From positions 1 through 46,414 of the forward strand of contig CAILZI010000100.1 in assembly GCA_903838675.1 (NCBI GenBank): 46,414 bases of DNA, in the 5' to 3' direction. Positions 16,103-24,792 of this stretch are shown here, piece by piece. Source of the stretch: an uncultured Verrucomicrobiota bacterium (GTDB lineage: Bacteria > Verrucomicrobiota > Verrucomicrobiia > Verrucomicrobiales > Verrucomicrobiaceae). The notes under the pieces were generated by a model, which ran no database searches, was not told the origin of the DNA, and saw nothing but the letters and a program-made list of their open reading frames with translations. The position numbers were made by a program, and so were the translations under genes. The stretch's first letter is position 1; every line of letters begins with the position of its first letter.

Positions 16103-18136
16103 ATGCGCCATTTTATAGCACTGTTCCAGTTCAATCTCCTGGTCTGTCTCGTTCTGACGAGCATGTCGGGGACGACGTTGTGCGCTCAATTCAATCAGAA
16201 CACGCTGCATGTAATGTCGCCCGAGCATGAGATTGAGGCGAGCAGGCTCCGTTCGGCCGCGCCGCAGCAGTATGACTTTTCAAAGGCAATGCTCAGTGAT
16301 GTGCTGCGTTTTCTTGCGACGGACGCTGGAATCTCGTTCTTTTCACTTCCGGATGACAGCGCCGATGGTGCTCGGTTGATCACTTTTTCCATCAAAGCCA
16401 GTCCGTTCCAAGTGCTGGAAACTTTGTGCAAGGCCAATGGTCTGGCCATTATTCCGGACAATGGCATCTGGTATATACGTCCTGCAGATGACCGTGAACT
16501 CATCGGCAAATCGTATGAGATCAAGAACAACGCGGTCGAGCTTGTTGAACGAGTCAGCTCTGGCACTACTTCGACTGCCACCAGATCCAGCGGCAGTGGT
16601 GGTGGTGTCAGCGGAGCAGCCGTGGGGATGGATCTCCAAGGATCCAGCCAGACCTTTTCAGTCAAACGAAGCGAAGTGATCAATGACATTCGTACTTTGC
16701 TGGGCCTGCCACCTGAGGAATCAGATAGTGGCCAGGGAGGCGGTGCCGGGATGGCTGGCATAGGCGGCTCTGGGTCGGATGAGAATGCCGCGAGGGCGAT
16801 GAATTCGAATGAGATGAGCTCGGTGCGGAAGCCCAAGGTGATCTGGAAATCTGACTCCAACACGCTCTACATTGTGGCCACCCGACTTCAGCACCTGTGG
16901 GTTGAAGGTTATATCGCCGCCGCTGACAAGCCGCAGACATTGATCGCCATTGAGGTGAAATTTATCGAAACCTCAAGGGATCCGTCGCGCGAGTTCGGCA
17001 TTGACTGGACTTCGACCTTGGGAAGTGGCGGTAATGCTCGTCAGGTGACCAACGTCACCTCCGCAACCGACGCCACCACCGGCGTGACGACCAACACGGT
17101 CCTCTACAACAATGTGCCGACGACGGGCGGCTATTCCACATCCTTGGCGAACCTGCTCACCGGATTCAACATGAACAATGTGGGCAGTACGCTCGGCTTT
17201 CCTGCCACTAGCATTCTGAGTGCTCAGGATGTGAATGTCAAACTGCGCGCCTTGATGCAGGACCAGGAAACCAACACCACCTCCTACCCCAGAATGGTCA
17301 CGTTGAGCAATCGTGAGGTGGCCATCCGTGCGGTGGTGAACCAGCCGGTGCTGGACGCGAGTTCCACGGCGAGTTCGGGCTCGGTCGGTGCCACGACAAC
17401 GACCAAGGTCGCCTATCTCCCGATCGGTACGGTGCTGAACATTCTGCCCAAGCGCATGCAGGCGGAAAAGGTGCTGCTCAACATGGCGGTGACTGTGTCC
17501 AGCATCATTGGCTCTCAGGTCATTTCCGGCAATCCATATCCCATTGCTTCGTCCCGCGTTTACAGCGCGCCGGTGGAGATTGATTCAGGCTACACGGTTG
17601 CTGTGGGCGGGCTGGACGAGGCCACTGAAAAAGAAGCCCAGTCCGGCGTGCCCTTCCTGAGCAAGATTCCTGGGCTGAAGTGGCTCTTCGATTACAAGAG
17701 CCGGAGCAAAAACCACAAGAGTCTCATGCTCTTCATCACTCCCACGATCATTGATGCACGCCAGGGTGGTCTGCCGGTGGAGCCACAGTCGGTGGTGCCG
17801 CTGAAGCCTCACCTCGCCGGCAAGCCCAAGGTCGATACCAACACGGGTGCGCTGATCGGTGGCAGTGCGTCACTGCCCAAGGCGGTGGAGTACCTCTCAC
17901 GTGAAGCGGAAATCCTCGGCAACACCGTCAAGGAAAGCCGGATCACCCCCGAACTCACTCAGAAGCTCAAGGAACTCAAGATCGCGGTTGAGCGCGTTGA
18001 GAGACAGTGTGATGACATGAAGGTCTCAGACCCCGCGCACTTCAGCATGATTGACCAGCATCAACAGATGCTCAAAACCGTACTCAAGCGCCTCGAATCC
18101 TTCCAGCGCACGCTGTTCACGAAGAAGTATCTCTGA
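16103..18136 (+). CDS. Secretin (GspD/PilQ family) with C-terminal coiled coil
   Basis: This 677-residue outer-membrane protein has a Sec signal (MRHFIALFQFNLLVCLVLTS...LCA). An STN/N0-type domain follows at about 50-130 (YDFSKAMLSDVLRFLATDAGISFF... SPFQVLETLCKANGLAII). A Gly/Ser-rich low-complexity segment, an N1-like domain and the secretin pore domain come next. The pore contains LRALMQDQETNTTSYPRMVT and the closing motif SGVPFLSKIPGLKWLF. About 100 residues after the pore are predicted coiled coil. It should form the channel for the fibre built by the divergent cluster. I chose the ATG at 16103; an in-frame TTG at 16064 coincides with the -35 box. Confidence 0.93.
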   Translation: MRHFIALFQFNLLVCLVLTSMSGTTLCAQFNQNTLHVMSPEHEIEASRLRSAAPQQYDFSKAMLSDVLRFLATDAGISFFSLPDDSADGARLITFSIKASPFQVLETLCKANGLAIIPDNGIWYIRPADDRELIGKSYEIKNNAVELVERVSSGTTSTATRSSGSGGGVSGAAVGMDLQGSSQTFSVKRSEVINDIRTLLGLPPEESDSGQGGGAGMAGIGGSGSDENAARAMNSNEMSSVRKPKVIWKSDSNTLYIVATRLQHLWVEGYIAAADKPQTLIAIEVKFIETSRDPSREFGIDWTSTLGSGGNARQVTNVTSATDATTGVTTNTVLYNNVPTTGGYSTSLANLLTGFNMNNVGSTLGFPATSILSAQDVNVKLRALMQDQETNTTSYPRMVTLSNREVAIRAVVNQPVLDASSTASSGSVGATTTTKVAYLPIGTVLNILPKRMQAEKVLLNMAVTVSSIIGSQVISGNPYPIASSRVYSAPVEIDSGYTVAVGGLDEATEKEAQSGVPFLSKIPGLKWLFDYKSRSKNHKSLMLFITPTIIDARQGGLPVEPQSVVPLKPHLAGKPKVDTNTGALIGGSASLPKAVEYLSREAEILGNTVKESRITPELTQKLKELKIAVERVERQCDDMKVSDPAHFSMIDQHQQMLKTVLKRLESFQRTLFTKKYL

Positions 18137-19111
18137 TCAGCGTGCAGCCACACGCTGAAACACGCGTGGTGTTTCTGTGCTGGCGCTCTTTGGTTTGGGT
18201 GCAGGCTTCGGGTCCAGATTCAGTGTCAGTGCTTCGGGGGACAAAATCGATTCGACACCTTTTTCAGGCACCTCAACTTTCGTGACCCAGAGCAGTGCGT
18301 TGAGCACCGCCTTGCGCACGTTGTCATTGCCCCAGTTGGCGTGGAAATGACCGCCGGTGAAGCCAAAGCCACGGCCGCCGTCTGCGCGTTCGATGGTCCA
18401 CATCATCGTTTCAGGGCTGCCTTTTTCCGCCTGGATGTGGGCATAGGGGCCTTTGGGTGCCACGTAAGGGCCGTCACGCGTTGCGTCACTTGGTGCGGCC
18501 ACCAGAATCGGCACAAACTTCGCTGCGCCATCTTCTGCAGGCGACACTCCGTGACCGAAAGCGGGGCGGAAGCGCATGTGGATGTACCATTCGTCCTTGG
18601 TGGTGAAGGGCAGCACGCCGTTTGAGATCGGATGTTTTGGCAGGGCCGTGTAGTTTGCATCCCAGATGGGATTGCAGGAATAGGCGTTTTCATAATAACC
18701 ACCGATCCACTCCTGGAATTCCTTGCCCGCCTGACCTGCAACCACTTCGACACCGTAATGCATGCAGCCAAAGCCAACGCCCCTGGCGGTAAGCTTGCGC
18801 AGTGTTTCGAGATGACCTTCCACCACGGCTGGGTGCTTGCCGCCACCATCTGCGTAAATGACCACTGCATCAGCATCCGCAAAGGTCTTTTCATCCGTAA
18901 CCCAGCCCATCTCGTGGCGGTCCACAACCAGATTGGGCACGCTCTTGAGGCATTGCTCCAGCAGCATGGTGCCTGCGCGGAACTCATGCATGCCAGGCGG
19001 ATGCGAGGGTTTGCCGGCGATGAAAACGAGCTTCTGTTTGCCCTCAGGCGTGACGGCCTGGAGTGAAACAGCGGAGGCGGCAAGGAGGACAAGCTGTAGT
19101 ACTGGCTTCAT
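18137..19111 (-). CDS. Secreted ThuA-like protein
   Basis: This 324-residue protein has a signal peptide (MKPVLQLVLLAASAVSLQA) and a ThuA-like, glutamine amidotransferase-fold domain: KLVFIAGKPSHPPGMHEFRAGTMLLEQCL, DADAVVIYADGGGKHP, GVGFGCMHYGVEV and the C-terminal GGRGFGFTGGHFHANWGNDNVRKAVLNALLWV. ThuA proteins are linked to trehalose or other sugar metabolism and are greatly expanded in Planctomycetes and Verrucomicrobia; the reaction is not established. The gene is convergent with the secretin with no intergenic base between the two stop codons. A PSD1 gene lies 81 bases upstream on the same strand. Confidence 0.9.
   Translation of the reverse strand: MKPVLQLVLLAASAVSLQAVTPEGKQKLVFIAGKPSHPPGMHEFRAGTMLLEQCLKSVPNLVVDRHEMGWVTDEKTFADADAVVIYADGGGKHPAVVEGHLETLRKLTARGVGFGCMHYGVEVVAGQAGKEFQEWIGGYYENAYSCNPIWDANYTALPKHPISNGVLPFTTKDEWYIHMRFRPAFGHGVSPAEDGAAKFVPILVAAPSDATRDGPYVAPKGPYAHIQAEKGSPETMMWTIERADGGRGFGFTGGHFHANWGNDNVRKAVLNALLWVTKVEVPEKGVESILSPEALTLNLDPKPAPKPKSASTETPRVFQRVAAR
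18138..18157. terminator. Hairpin just after the secretin stop, inside the ThuA gene end
   Basis: CAGCGTG (18138-18144) pairs with CACGCTG (18151-18157) across six bases. It starts one base after the secretin TGA and encodes the last residues of the convergent ThuA-like protein. Without a T tract it is only a possible terminator. Confidence 0.4.
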
Positions 19112-19192
19112 AGTTGGGTGGAGTGACCCGCATCATTCCCGGCCTCGGGCTCAAAGCAAGAGCCGAAGCTGGGGTTCATTCGCGCTCTTTAA

Positions 19193-21613
19193 TTATCGCA
19201 CGGTTTGAAACTCCGGCAGCATGCAGACCGCCCAGAGCAGGTCTTCGAGCGACTGCTGAACGGGCTTTTCCCCGATCAAGCTTTGGGCCGTGGCGAGTTC
19301 GCTGGCTGAAGGCTCGCGGCAGAGGGCCTGGTGGTACAGGCCGATGATCAAAGCGGACGGGGAAGGTGACGCTATCTTCAACAACCGTTGCGCACCTTTG
19401 GCGATCGCGTCGGATAAGATGCTGCCATTGGCGAGGTCGATGGCCTCCAGTGTGGTGAGGTCGTTTGGGCGGGCGGTGACGATTTGGTCGCGGTTCGGTC
19501 GGCCCAGGGTTCGCATGAGAAAGTCAGACTTCATCAGCGAAGTGCGGATCATGTGGTCCGAGGCTGCGCTCCCTTGCGCCAGCAGGGCGGGGGCTTGCAT
19601 ATAAATGGTCAACTGCCAGACGGGCAGTGTTTTCACCACCGTGACGGGTTGCCAGTCCTTGGTTTCGAAGGCGCCAAGACGGCCCTCCTTGGTGGCTGGA
19701 ATCTTGGATGTCCATTCCCATGTGTCGTCGCTGCTGATCGCGGTCTCTATGCCTGCAGCATCGCGCACGCGGGCATCAAAGAAAAACCCGGCGGCGTTCG
19801 GGCCTTTGCCGGCGTTGGTGGCGATGACGAGGATGGAGTTTGCGCCTTTGCGCAGTGCGGTTTGCAGAGGCACGGCGGCGAGCTTGGTCCAGTCATCTCC
19901 GGCGCTGACCTTGCGATTGTTTACAAACAGGGTGTAGCCATTGTCACAGGTGACCACGGCGCTGGCGCTGGCGGGATCACTGTCGAGTTTGAACGTTTTG
20001 CGCAGTGTGATCGTTTCGCCGGCGGGTGGTGTGCTGCCGGGCTTGGCACTGTGGCCCCAGATCCACTGGCCTTGGATCTTGATCTGTTTCGCGAGTTCGG
20101 GATCGACTTTTCCACGAAGGACTCCGGCATCCATCTTTGCTGGCGCCGCGCCCGTGATCTGCCAGATGGCATCGACAAACTGCTCCGCTGTGAGGCGTTT
20201 TGCACGTGGGCCGGCATAGACGTAGCCATGGTCGTCGATGCCTTTTGTCACCACCTGCGAGTGCGACTGATAGGCCTGCGATGTGGCGATGAGAGCGAGT
20301 GTCTGCTTCAGATCATACTTATGCTCTGCGAAATGCGCGGCCAGATAGTCGAGCAGGTCCGTATTCCAGGGCTCGGTCTGCATGGCATCCGCCGGATGTA
20401 CGATGCCGCGTCCCATCAGGCGCTGCCACAGGCGGTTCACGATGGTGCGTGTGGTGCGTCCATTTTGCGGATGCGTCATCAGAGCGGCCAGTTGTTTCAG
20501 GCGCTCGGACTGTGCCGCCTTCGGATTGATCTGGCCGATCTCTGGAAACAACCATGAAGCCACGGCCTGCTGGCCGATGGGTTTGTCACAGCGGTTGATC
20601 TCCAGCGGTCTGCTTGAATAGATAGCTGCGAGTCCGTAGGCTTCGCTCAGCTTCCAGCGGTCGATGAAGCTGTCGTGGCAGGATGCGCACTTCATGTTGA
20701 TGCCGAGGAAGCTCTGCGCGACACTTTGGGCGAACTGAATTTCCACCGTCTGCCCGGCGCTGACTTCGCCGCGCCATTTGATGCCGTCGATGAATCCACG
20801 GCTCTCATCATTCGGTGGCGCGATGAGTTCGCGCACGAACTGGTCGAAGGGCATGTTGGTGATCAGTGCATGATACAGCCAGTTGCTGATCTGCTTGCGC
20901 CCGCCGGTGACGAAACCCGTGCCACCGTAGTCATTGCGCAGCAGGTCGTTCCAAAACGTCAGCCAGTGCTCGGTGTAATCCATGTCACGCTTGAGCAGGG
21001 ACTCGATCAGATGGGTGCGCTTGTCGGTGGAGGTGTCTTTGTCAAACGTCTCGAGATCCTTGGGCGATGGCAGCAGGCCGATGAGATCCAGGTAAGCGCG
21101 GCGCACGAAGGTGGCATCGTCGATGGCTGCAGGGCGGGGGAGCTTCTTTTGAGCGAGGTATTGATCCAGGATGCGATCAACGGGGTTGCTCCGCCCTTCA
21201 ACGACGGCGGGCAGCACGGGCGTGCGTGGTTTGAGCGGAGGCTCATACGCAGGTTTCTTGAAGGCGAAACCTTCCTCCCACACGAGCCCTTCATCGATCC
21301 ACTGCTTCAGCAGCGTGATCTGCTCCGCTGGCATCCGCTTGCCCTTGGGCGGCATCTGCTCATCGGGATCGGTGGAGAGGATTGCTTGTATCATCGCACT
21401 CTCCGCGCTTTTGCCGCTCACCACCACCGCGCCATCCTCTCCGCCCTCCATCAAGGAACCACGATCATTGAAGGAGAACCCGCCCTTCTTCTTGTCCCCG
21501 GCATGGCACTCCGCGCAGTGTTCCCGCAGGATCGGGACGATCTGGTGGGAGAAATCGACGGTGGCGGAGGCGGTGAGGCTGGCGCAGAGCGGGAGGAGAA
21601 TCAGAAGTCGCAT
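19193..21613 (-). CDS. PSD1-type protein (cytochrome c, DUF1549, DUF1553) with inserted sugar-binding-like domain
   Basis: This 806-residue secreted protein has a signal peptide, then a PSCyt1 haem domain with CAECH (33-37) and MPP (87-89). DUF1549 spans about 143-345 and includes a second motif CASCH (309-313). DUF1553 spans about 380-800. Residues about 513-660 (QWIWG...TLRKTFKLDSDPASASAVVTCDNGYTLFVNNRKVS...ANSILVIATNAG) look like a galactose-binding, jelly-roll module of the kind found in rhamnosidases, inserted inside DUF1553. Such proteins are typical of Planctomycetes and Verrucomicrobia and are thought to act in periplasmic carbohydrate or sulfated polymer metabolism. The usual DUF1501 partner is absent; a ThuA-like gene follows. 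Confidence 0.88.
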   Translation of the reverse strand: MRLLILLPLCASLTASATVDFSHQIVPILREHCAECHAGDKKKGGFSFNDRGSLMEGGEDGAVVVSGKSAESAMIQAILSTDPDEQMPPKGKRMPAEQITLLKQWIDEGLVWEEGFAFKKPAYEPPLKPRTPVLPAVVEGRSNPVDRILDQYLAQKKLPRPAAIDDATFVRRAYLDLIGLLPSPKDLETFDKDTSTDKRTHLIESLLKRDMDYTEHWLTFWNDLLRNDYGGTGFVTGGRKQISNWLYHALITNMPFDQFVRELIAPPNDESRGFIDGIKWRGEVSAGQTVEIQFAQSVAQSFLGINMKCASCHDSFIDRWKLSEAYGLAAIYSSRPLEINRCDKPIGQQAVASWLFPEIGQINPKAAQSERLKQLAALMTHPQNGRTTRTIVNRLWQRLMGRGIVHPADAMQTEPWNTDLLDYLAAHFAEHKYDLKQTLALIATSQAYQSHSQVVTKGIDDHGYVYAGPRAKRLTAEQFVDAIWQITGAAPAKMDAGVLRGKVDPELAKQIKIQGQWIWGHSAKPGSTPPAGETITLRKTFKLDSDPASASAVVTCDNGYTLFVNNRKVSAGDDWTKLAAVPLQTALRKGANSILVIATNAGKGPNAAGFFFDARVRDAAGIETAISSDDTWEWTSKIPATKEGRLGAFETKDWQPVTVVKTLPVWQLTIYMQAPALLAQGSAASDHMIRTSLMKSDFLMRTLGRPNRDQIVTARPNDLTTLEAIDLANGSILSDAIAKGAQRLLKIASPSPSALIIGLYHQALCREPSASELATAQSLIGEKPVQQSLEDLLWAVCMLPEFQTVR

Positions 21614-21783
21614 TCAGAAACACGAACGTGGCGCGAAGATGAAATCTCGCGGGTTGCTTCAGGGTTGTCCTCAAAAGTGTTGCACACGTGCCCCATGGTC
21701 GCAGCCAATGCTGAAGTGTTCCACAAGCTGACACACTTTTCTCCCCGCCTGCTCTCATCAAAGTGAAATGATGAGCGGGAACA

Positions 21784-22788
21784 TCAAGGAGCCGGCCCGA
21801 TTTTTACCGACGACAGAATGTTTTCGGCGATGGGACGTCCTGCTTTGGATTTGCTTGTGAAGATTACCTGGATCATCCACATCTCTTCCCCGCTAAGGAT
21901 GAACAGATTTTCAGTAAAAAGCTCACTGCCATAGCGATTGGCGGAAAAGGAAGCCCGTTTGGCCGGAAAGGTGGAAACCTTGGCATCGCGTATCTGCTGC
22001 TGGGGATTGGAAATGCCCTCAAGGGCGGCCACCGATTTCATAGAGCCGGTGACCGCGCCGTCCAAGTTGAGTGCGGTACCTTTGGCATAGCGAATCCTGC
22101 TGGCGCTTACTTCCATTTCATCTGCGGCTTTGCCCTCGAATCTTTTGGCTTCAGTCACCACGTTGAGCTCAACTTTGTACGGCTTTTCGACCAGTGGAAT
22201 GGGGCATTTCAAGCTGAGTCCATCCAGCTGCTGCGTTCTGGCAATAAGGTCTGCTGCCATGATGTCCATGGCGGTGGTCAGGCTAGTGGTGCCCAAGTCA
22301 AGCTGCTCCAGCAGCAAAGGTGGCAGCTGCGCGACTGGTGCCGACCCAATGCCTGCCGAATGCATGAATGACACCTGAGTCTCTTCGACCTTACGAACTT
22401 TGGCATCCTTTAAAACTCTGCCATCGGCGAGCTTGATTTCAGGGAAAGCGAGGCGGGCGTCATTGGTTCTCACTTTGTTCACGGAGTCGTTCATGGCAGC
22501 GGCCAGGACCGTGAATTCCTCCAAGGCGGCTTTCAGCTTTTTCTCACCGTTTTCTTTCTGTTGCTTGAGGGAGGACGTTTTGGCGGCCGCCTGATCTGCT
22601 TTGATCTTGAGTGCTTCATATTTTTCCCATGCGTTCCTGCTGAAAGACAAGAATTCCTGCGTCTGGGAGAGCTCAGGTTTGAGCTGCAGCAGCTCTGATT
22701 TGGCCTGGTCGATTTTGTGGTAGCAGTCAGCGCCGTAAAATGCGCCGCCGATGGCAGCCAGGAGAAGGATGATTTTTAAAAAACTCAT
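21784..22788 (-). CDS. Membrane-anchored coiled-coil protein of unknown function
   Basis: This 334-residue protein has an N-terminal hydrophobic anchor (residues 3-20) and a coiled coil at about 25-115. A short segment ADGRVLKDAKVRKVEETQVSFMHSAG (about 130-160) resembles the DGr.y.dv.v..v...g..i.H..G motif often seen in secreted Verrucomicrobia proteins. A C-terminal domain (about 200-330) of unknown fold follows. No enzymatic motif is visible. It lies 27 bases after the coiled-coil lipoprotein gene on the same strand, so the two probably form a complex in the envelope. Confidence 0.75.
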   Translation of the reverse strand: MSFLKIILLLAAIGGAFYGADCYHKIDQAKSELLQLKPELSQTQEFLSFSRNAWEKYEALKIKADQAAAKTSSLKQQKENGEKKLKAALEEFTVLAAAMNDSVNKVRTNDARLAFPEIKLADGRVLKDAKVRKVEETQVSFMHSAGIGSAPVAQLPPLLLEQLDLGTTSLTTAMDIMAADLIARTQQLDGLSLKCPIPLVEKPYKVELNVVTEAKRFEGKAADEMEVSASRIRYAKGTALNLDGAVTGSMKSVAALEGISNPQQQIRDAKVSTFPAKRASFSANRYGSELFTENLFILSGEEMWMIQVIFTSKSKAGRPIAENILSSVKIGPAP

Positions 22789-22815
22789 GATGGACTGGAG
22801 ATGTTGCGAATGAAA

Positions 22816-23220
22816 TCAGCGCAGGTATTTAGCTTTATAGGCCTCGACTTTGGGTCGCCATGCTTTGACCGCTTCTTCCAGGTGCGTGGCTTTGCTGTTG
22901 AGCTCGCTGACTGCCTGAGTGAGTTCTGCGTTGGCTTTATCGGAGGCTGTCATCTGAACTTCCAGCGCCGCTGCTGCTGTAGGGAGGGCCTGTCCGACAG
23001 AATTGATTTTGATCTGACATGCGTCCAAATCCGCCTTGGCTTGCTTCAGTGCGATCTGAACATCAGCCTGTTCCTTGAGCAGGGCGTCCTGCTCTTTGCA
23101 GGAGCAAAGCAGCAGAGACACGGCAATTCCGCCAACGACGGCCCATTGCGCGGGTGAATTCCGCCTGAACTTCAGCGCTGCCTCGGGGGTTAAAACTAAA
23201 CGGTACGACCCATTGAACAT
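22816..23220 (-). CDS. Small coiled-coil lipoprotein or membrane-anchored protein
   Basis: This 134-residue protein has a hydrophobic stretch WAVVGGIAVSLLLCSC that could be a lipobox (cleavage before Cys) or a plain anchor, then an Ala/Lys/Glu-rich coiled coil to the end (KYLR). The n-region before the hydrophobic stretch is unusually long for a lipoprotein (about 26 residues), so the start is uncertain: the ATG at 23220 is used, and the frame is open to a TTG at 23265. A possible promoter, TTGACG at 23270-23275 on the minus strand, lies upstream. It is the first gene of a pair with the 334-residue protein. Confidence 0.7.
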   Translation of the reverse strand: MFNGSYRLVLTPEAALKFRRNSPAQWAVVGGIAVSLLLCSCKEQDALLKEQADVQIALKQAKADLDACQIKINSVGQALPTAAAALEVQMTASDKANAELTQAVSELNSKATHLEEAVKAWRPKVEAYKAKYLR

Positions 23221-23392
23221 AAAAAATGAATTGAGGTTGATTTCGGTTTTATCCGAAGATTTCAATTTACGTCAATGGCATTGATCAAAGTTTTCAAATC
23301 TTCCCCCAGACGACAGCTTGCGGACTCTCCTGAACACCGTGTCAGCGCATGCCTGCAAGATGTCTTGCGGTTCTGCCGTTCGGATTTGTCCC

Positions 23393-24262
23393 ATGAAGTT
23401 TCTTCCTCTTGCCGCTGCCTCGTTGCTTTTAGCCACCCTTGTCCATGCCGCCCCGCAGGACGATCAGTATGTTCTCGGACCTGATTCGCAGGTCAAGGAA
23501 GGCGTGCCACAGGGCAAGGTGACGCAAATGCCTGCGTGGACGAATTCCAAGATCTATCCGGGCACGACGCGTGACTGGTGGATCTACGTCCCGGCGCAGT
23601 ACAAGGCCGAGCAACCCGCGAATGTGATGGTGTTTTGCGACGGTGGCGGGTTCGTGAAGGCCGACGGCCAGTTCCGCGTGCCGGTGGTGTTCGACAATCT
23701 CATCGCCAAAGGCGAGATGCCCGTGACGATTGCCATCTTCATCAATCCCGGTGCGTTTCCAGCGACCAACCCGAAGGAGAAGCCGCGCAGCAACCGCAGC
23801 TTTGAATACGATTCCCTCGGCGATCTGCATGCCCGCTTTCTGATTGAAGAGATTCTGCCTGAAGTGTCCAAGACCTACAAGCTGACCGACGACCCTGAAG
23901 GCCGCGGCATCTGCGGCAACAGCAGCGGCGGCATCTGCGCCTTCACCGTGGCCTGGGAGCGCCCCGATGCTTTCCGCAAGGTGATCAGCCACATCGGTTC
24001 CTTCACCAACATCCGTGGTGGATACGTCTATCCTGCGCTGATTCGCAAGACGGAGAAGAAGCCGATCAAGGTTTTCCTCCAGGATGGCAAGAACGATCTC
24101 GACAACCAGTTTGGCAACTGGCCGCTGGCGAATCAGGACATGGCCGCATCGCTGAAGTTTGCGGGTTATGATTTTCAGTTCGTCCTCGGTGAAGGCACGC
24201 ACAATGGCAAGCACGGCGGATCCATGCTGCCAGACACGCTGCGCTGGCTGTGGAAGAAATAA
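23393..24262 (+). CDS. Secreted esterase, CE1/enterochelin esterase-like
   Basis: This 289-residue alpha/beta hydrolase has a signal peptide (MKFLPLAAASLLLATLVHA). The nucleophile elbow GNSSGG follows FLIEEILPEVSKTYKL, and the Fes/CE1 pattern TRDWWIYVPAQY opens the domain. The likely catalytic Asp is in VFLQDGKNDLDN and the His in GTHNGKHGG. Family members hydrolyse feruloyl or acetyl esters on plant polysaccharides, or siderophore esters; the substrate is not predictable. I chose the ATG at 23393 because the signal peptide starts there, although the frame is open 25 codons upstream. It stands alone, followed by a toxin-antitoxin pair. Confidence 0.88.
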   Translation: MKFLPLAAASLLLATLVHAAPQDDQYVLGPDSQVKEGVPQGKVTQMPAWTNSKIYPGTTRDWWIYVPAQYKAEQPANVMVFCDGGGFVKADGQFRVPVVFDNLIAKGEMPVTIAIFINPGAFPATNPKEKPRSNRSFEYDSLGDLHARFLIEEILPEVSKTYKLTDDPEGRGICGNSSGGICAFTVAWERPDAFRKVISHIGSFTNIRGGYVYPALIRKTEKKPIKVFLQDGKNDLDNQFGNWPLANQDMAASLKFAGYDFQFVLGEGTHNGKHGGSMLPDTLRWLWKK

Positions 24263-24289
24263 GCTGCTGCGCTTGTTCAGAGTTCACTG

Positions 24290-24317
24290 TTGAGCAAAAC
24301 TGGAGAAACGGTATCTT
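24290..24317 (+). promoter_or_regulatory. Promoter of the toxin-antitoxin pair, leaderless
   Basis: TTGAGC (24290-24295) and TATCTT (24312-24317) are 16 bases apart, and the antitoxin ATG at 24325 lies 7 bases after the -10 box. Transcription would start at or one base before the ATG. Confidence 0.5.
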
Positions 24318-24324
24318 CGTTATT

Positions 24325-24522
24325 ATGAGCACTGTGCTTGAAATCGAAAAAGCCATTGAGTCTCTGCCACAGAAGGAATTCTGGCAGTTGGTGGAATGGC
24401 TGGAGGCCAAACGTGAAGCGGCGGAAGATGCGGCTGATGTCGCCAGAGCTGAGGCCGCCCGGGCGGAAGGCGGATCGAATGTGTCATGGGAAGAGGTTAA
24501 ACAGGAAATGGGCTGGAAGTGA
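24325..24522 (+). CDS. Antitoxin of a RelE/ParE-type module
   Basis: This 65-residue acidic protein, MSTVLEIEKAIESLPQKEF and onward, is predicted helical throughout, with an Ala/Glu-rich middle and an end (VSWEEVKQEMGWK) suited to wrap a toxin. It resembles short antitoxins that pair with RelE-like toxins and has no obvious DNA-binding domain. I chose the ATG at 24325 because the promoter lies directly upstream; the frame is open into the preceding gene. Its TGA is immediately followed by the toxin ATG. Confidence 0.8.
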   Translation: MSTVLEIEKAIESLPQKEFWQLVEWLEAKREAAEDAADVARAEAARAEGGSNVSWEEVKQEMGWK

Positions 24523-24780
24523 ATGAGTTACAGCCTCGAATTCCGACCTGCGGCCTTGAGAGAGCTCAGAAAACTTCCCCCGGAAGTCGGTGATCAACTC
24601 CACGTGATTTTCGAAAAGCTGAAAGAAAACCCAAGACCTCCAGGCTGCCTCAAAATGAAGGGCGATGCCGGTTTCTGGCGCGTTCGATCCGGCAACTACA
24701 GGGTCATCTATGATATTCAAGATTCCAAGCTCATTGTTTTGATCCTGGACGTCGGGCATCGCAAAGACATTTACAATTGA
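24523..24780 (+). CDS. RelE/ParE-family toxin
   Basis: This 85-residue protein has the RelE fold signature: YSLEFRPAALRELRKLPPEV, then KMKGDAGFWRVRSGNYRVIYDIQDSKLIVLILDVGHRKDIY with the conserved WRvR.GnYRviY and HR..vY elements. RelE members cleave mRNA in the ribosomal A site, and ParE members poison gyrase; the Arg and C-terminal His-Arg-Tyr pattern favours the RelE side. It is directly downstream of the antitoxin and 12 bases upstream of the SMP-30-like gene. Confidence 0.92.
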   Translation: MSYSLEFRPAALRELRKLPPEVGDQLHVIFEKLKENPRPPGCLKMKGDAGFWRVRSGNYRVIYDIQDSKLIVLILDVGHRKDIYN

Positions 24781-24792
24781 TCTCAAGCAAGC

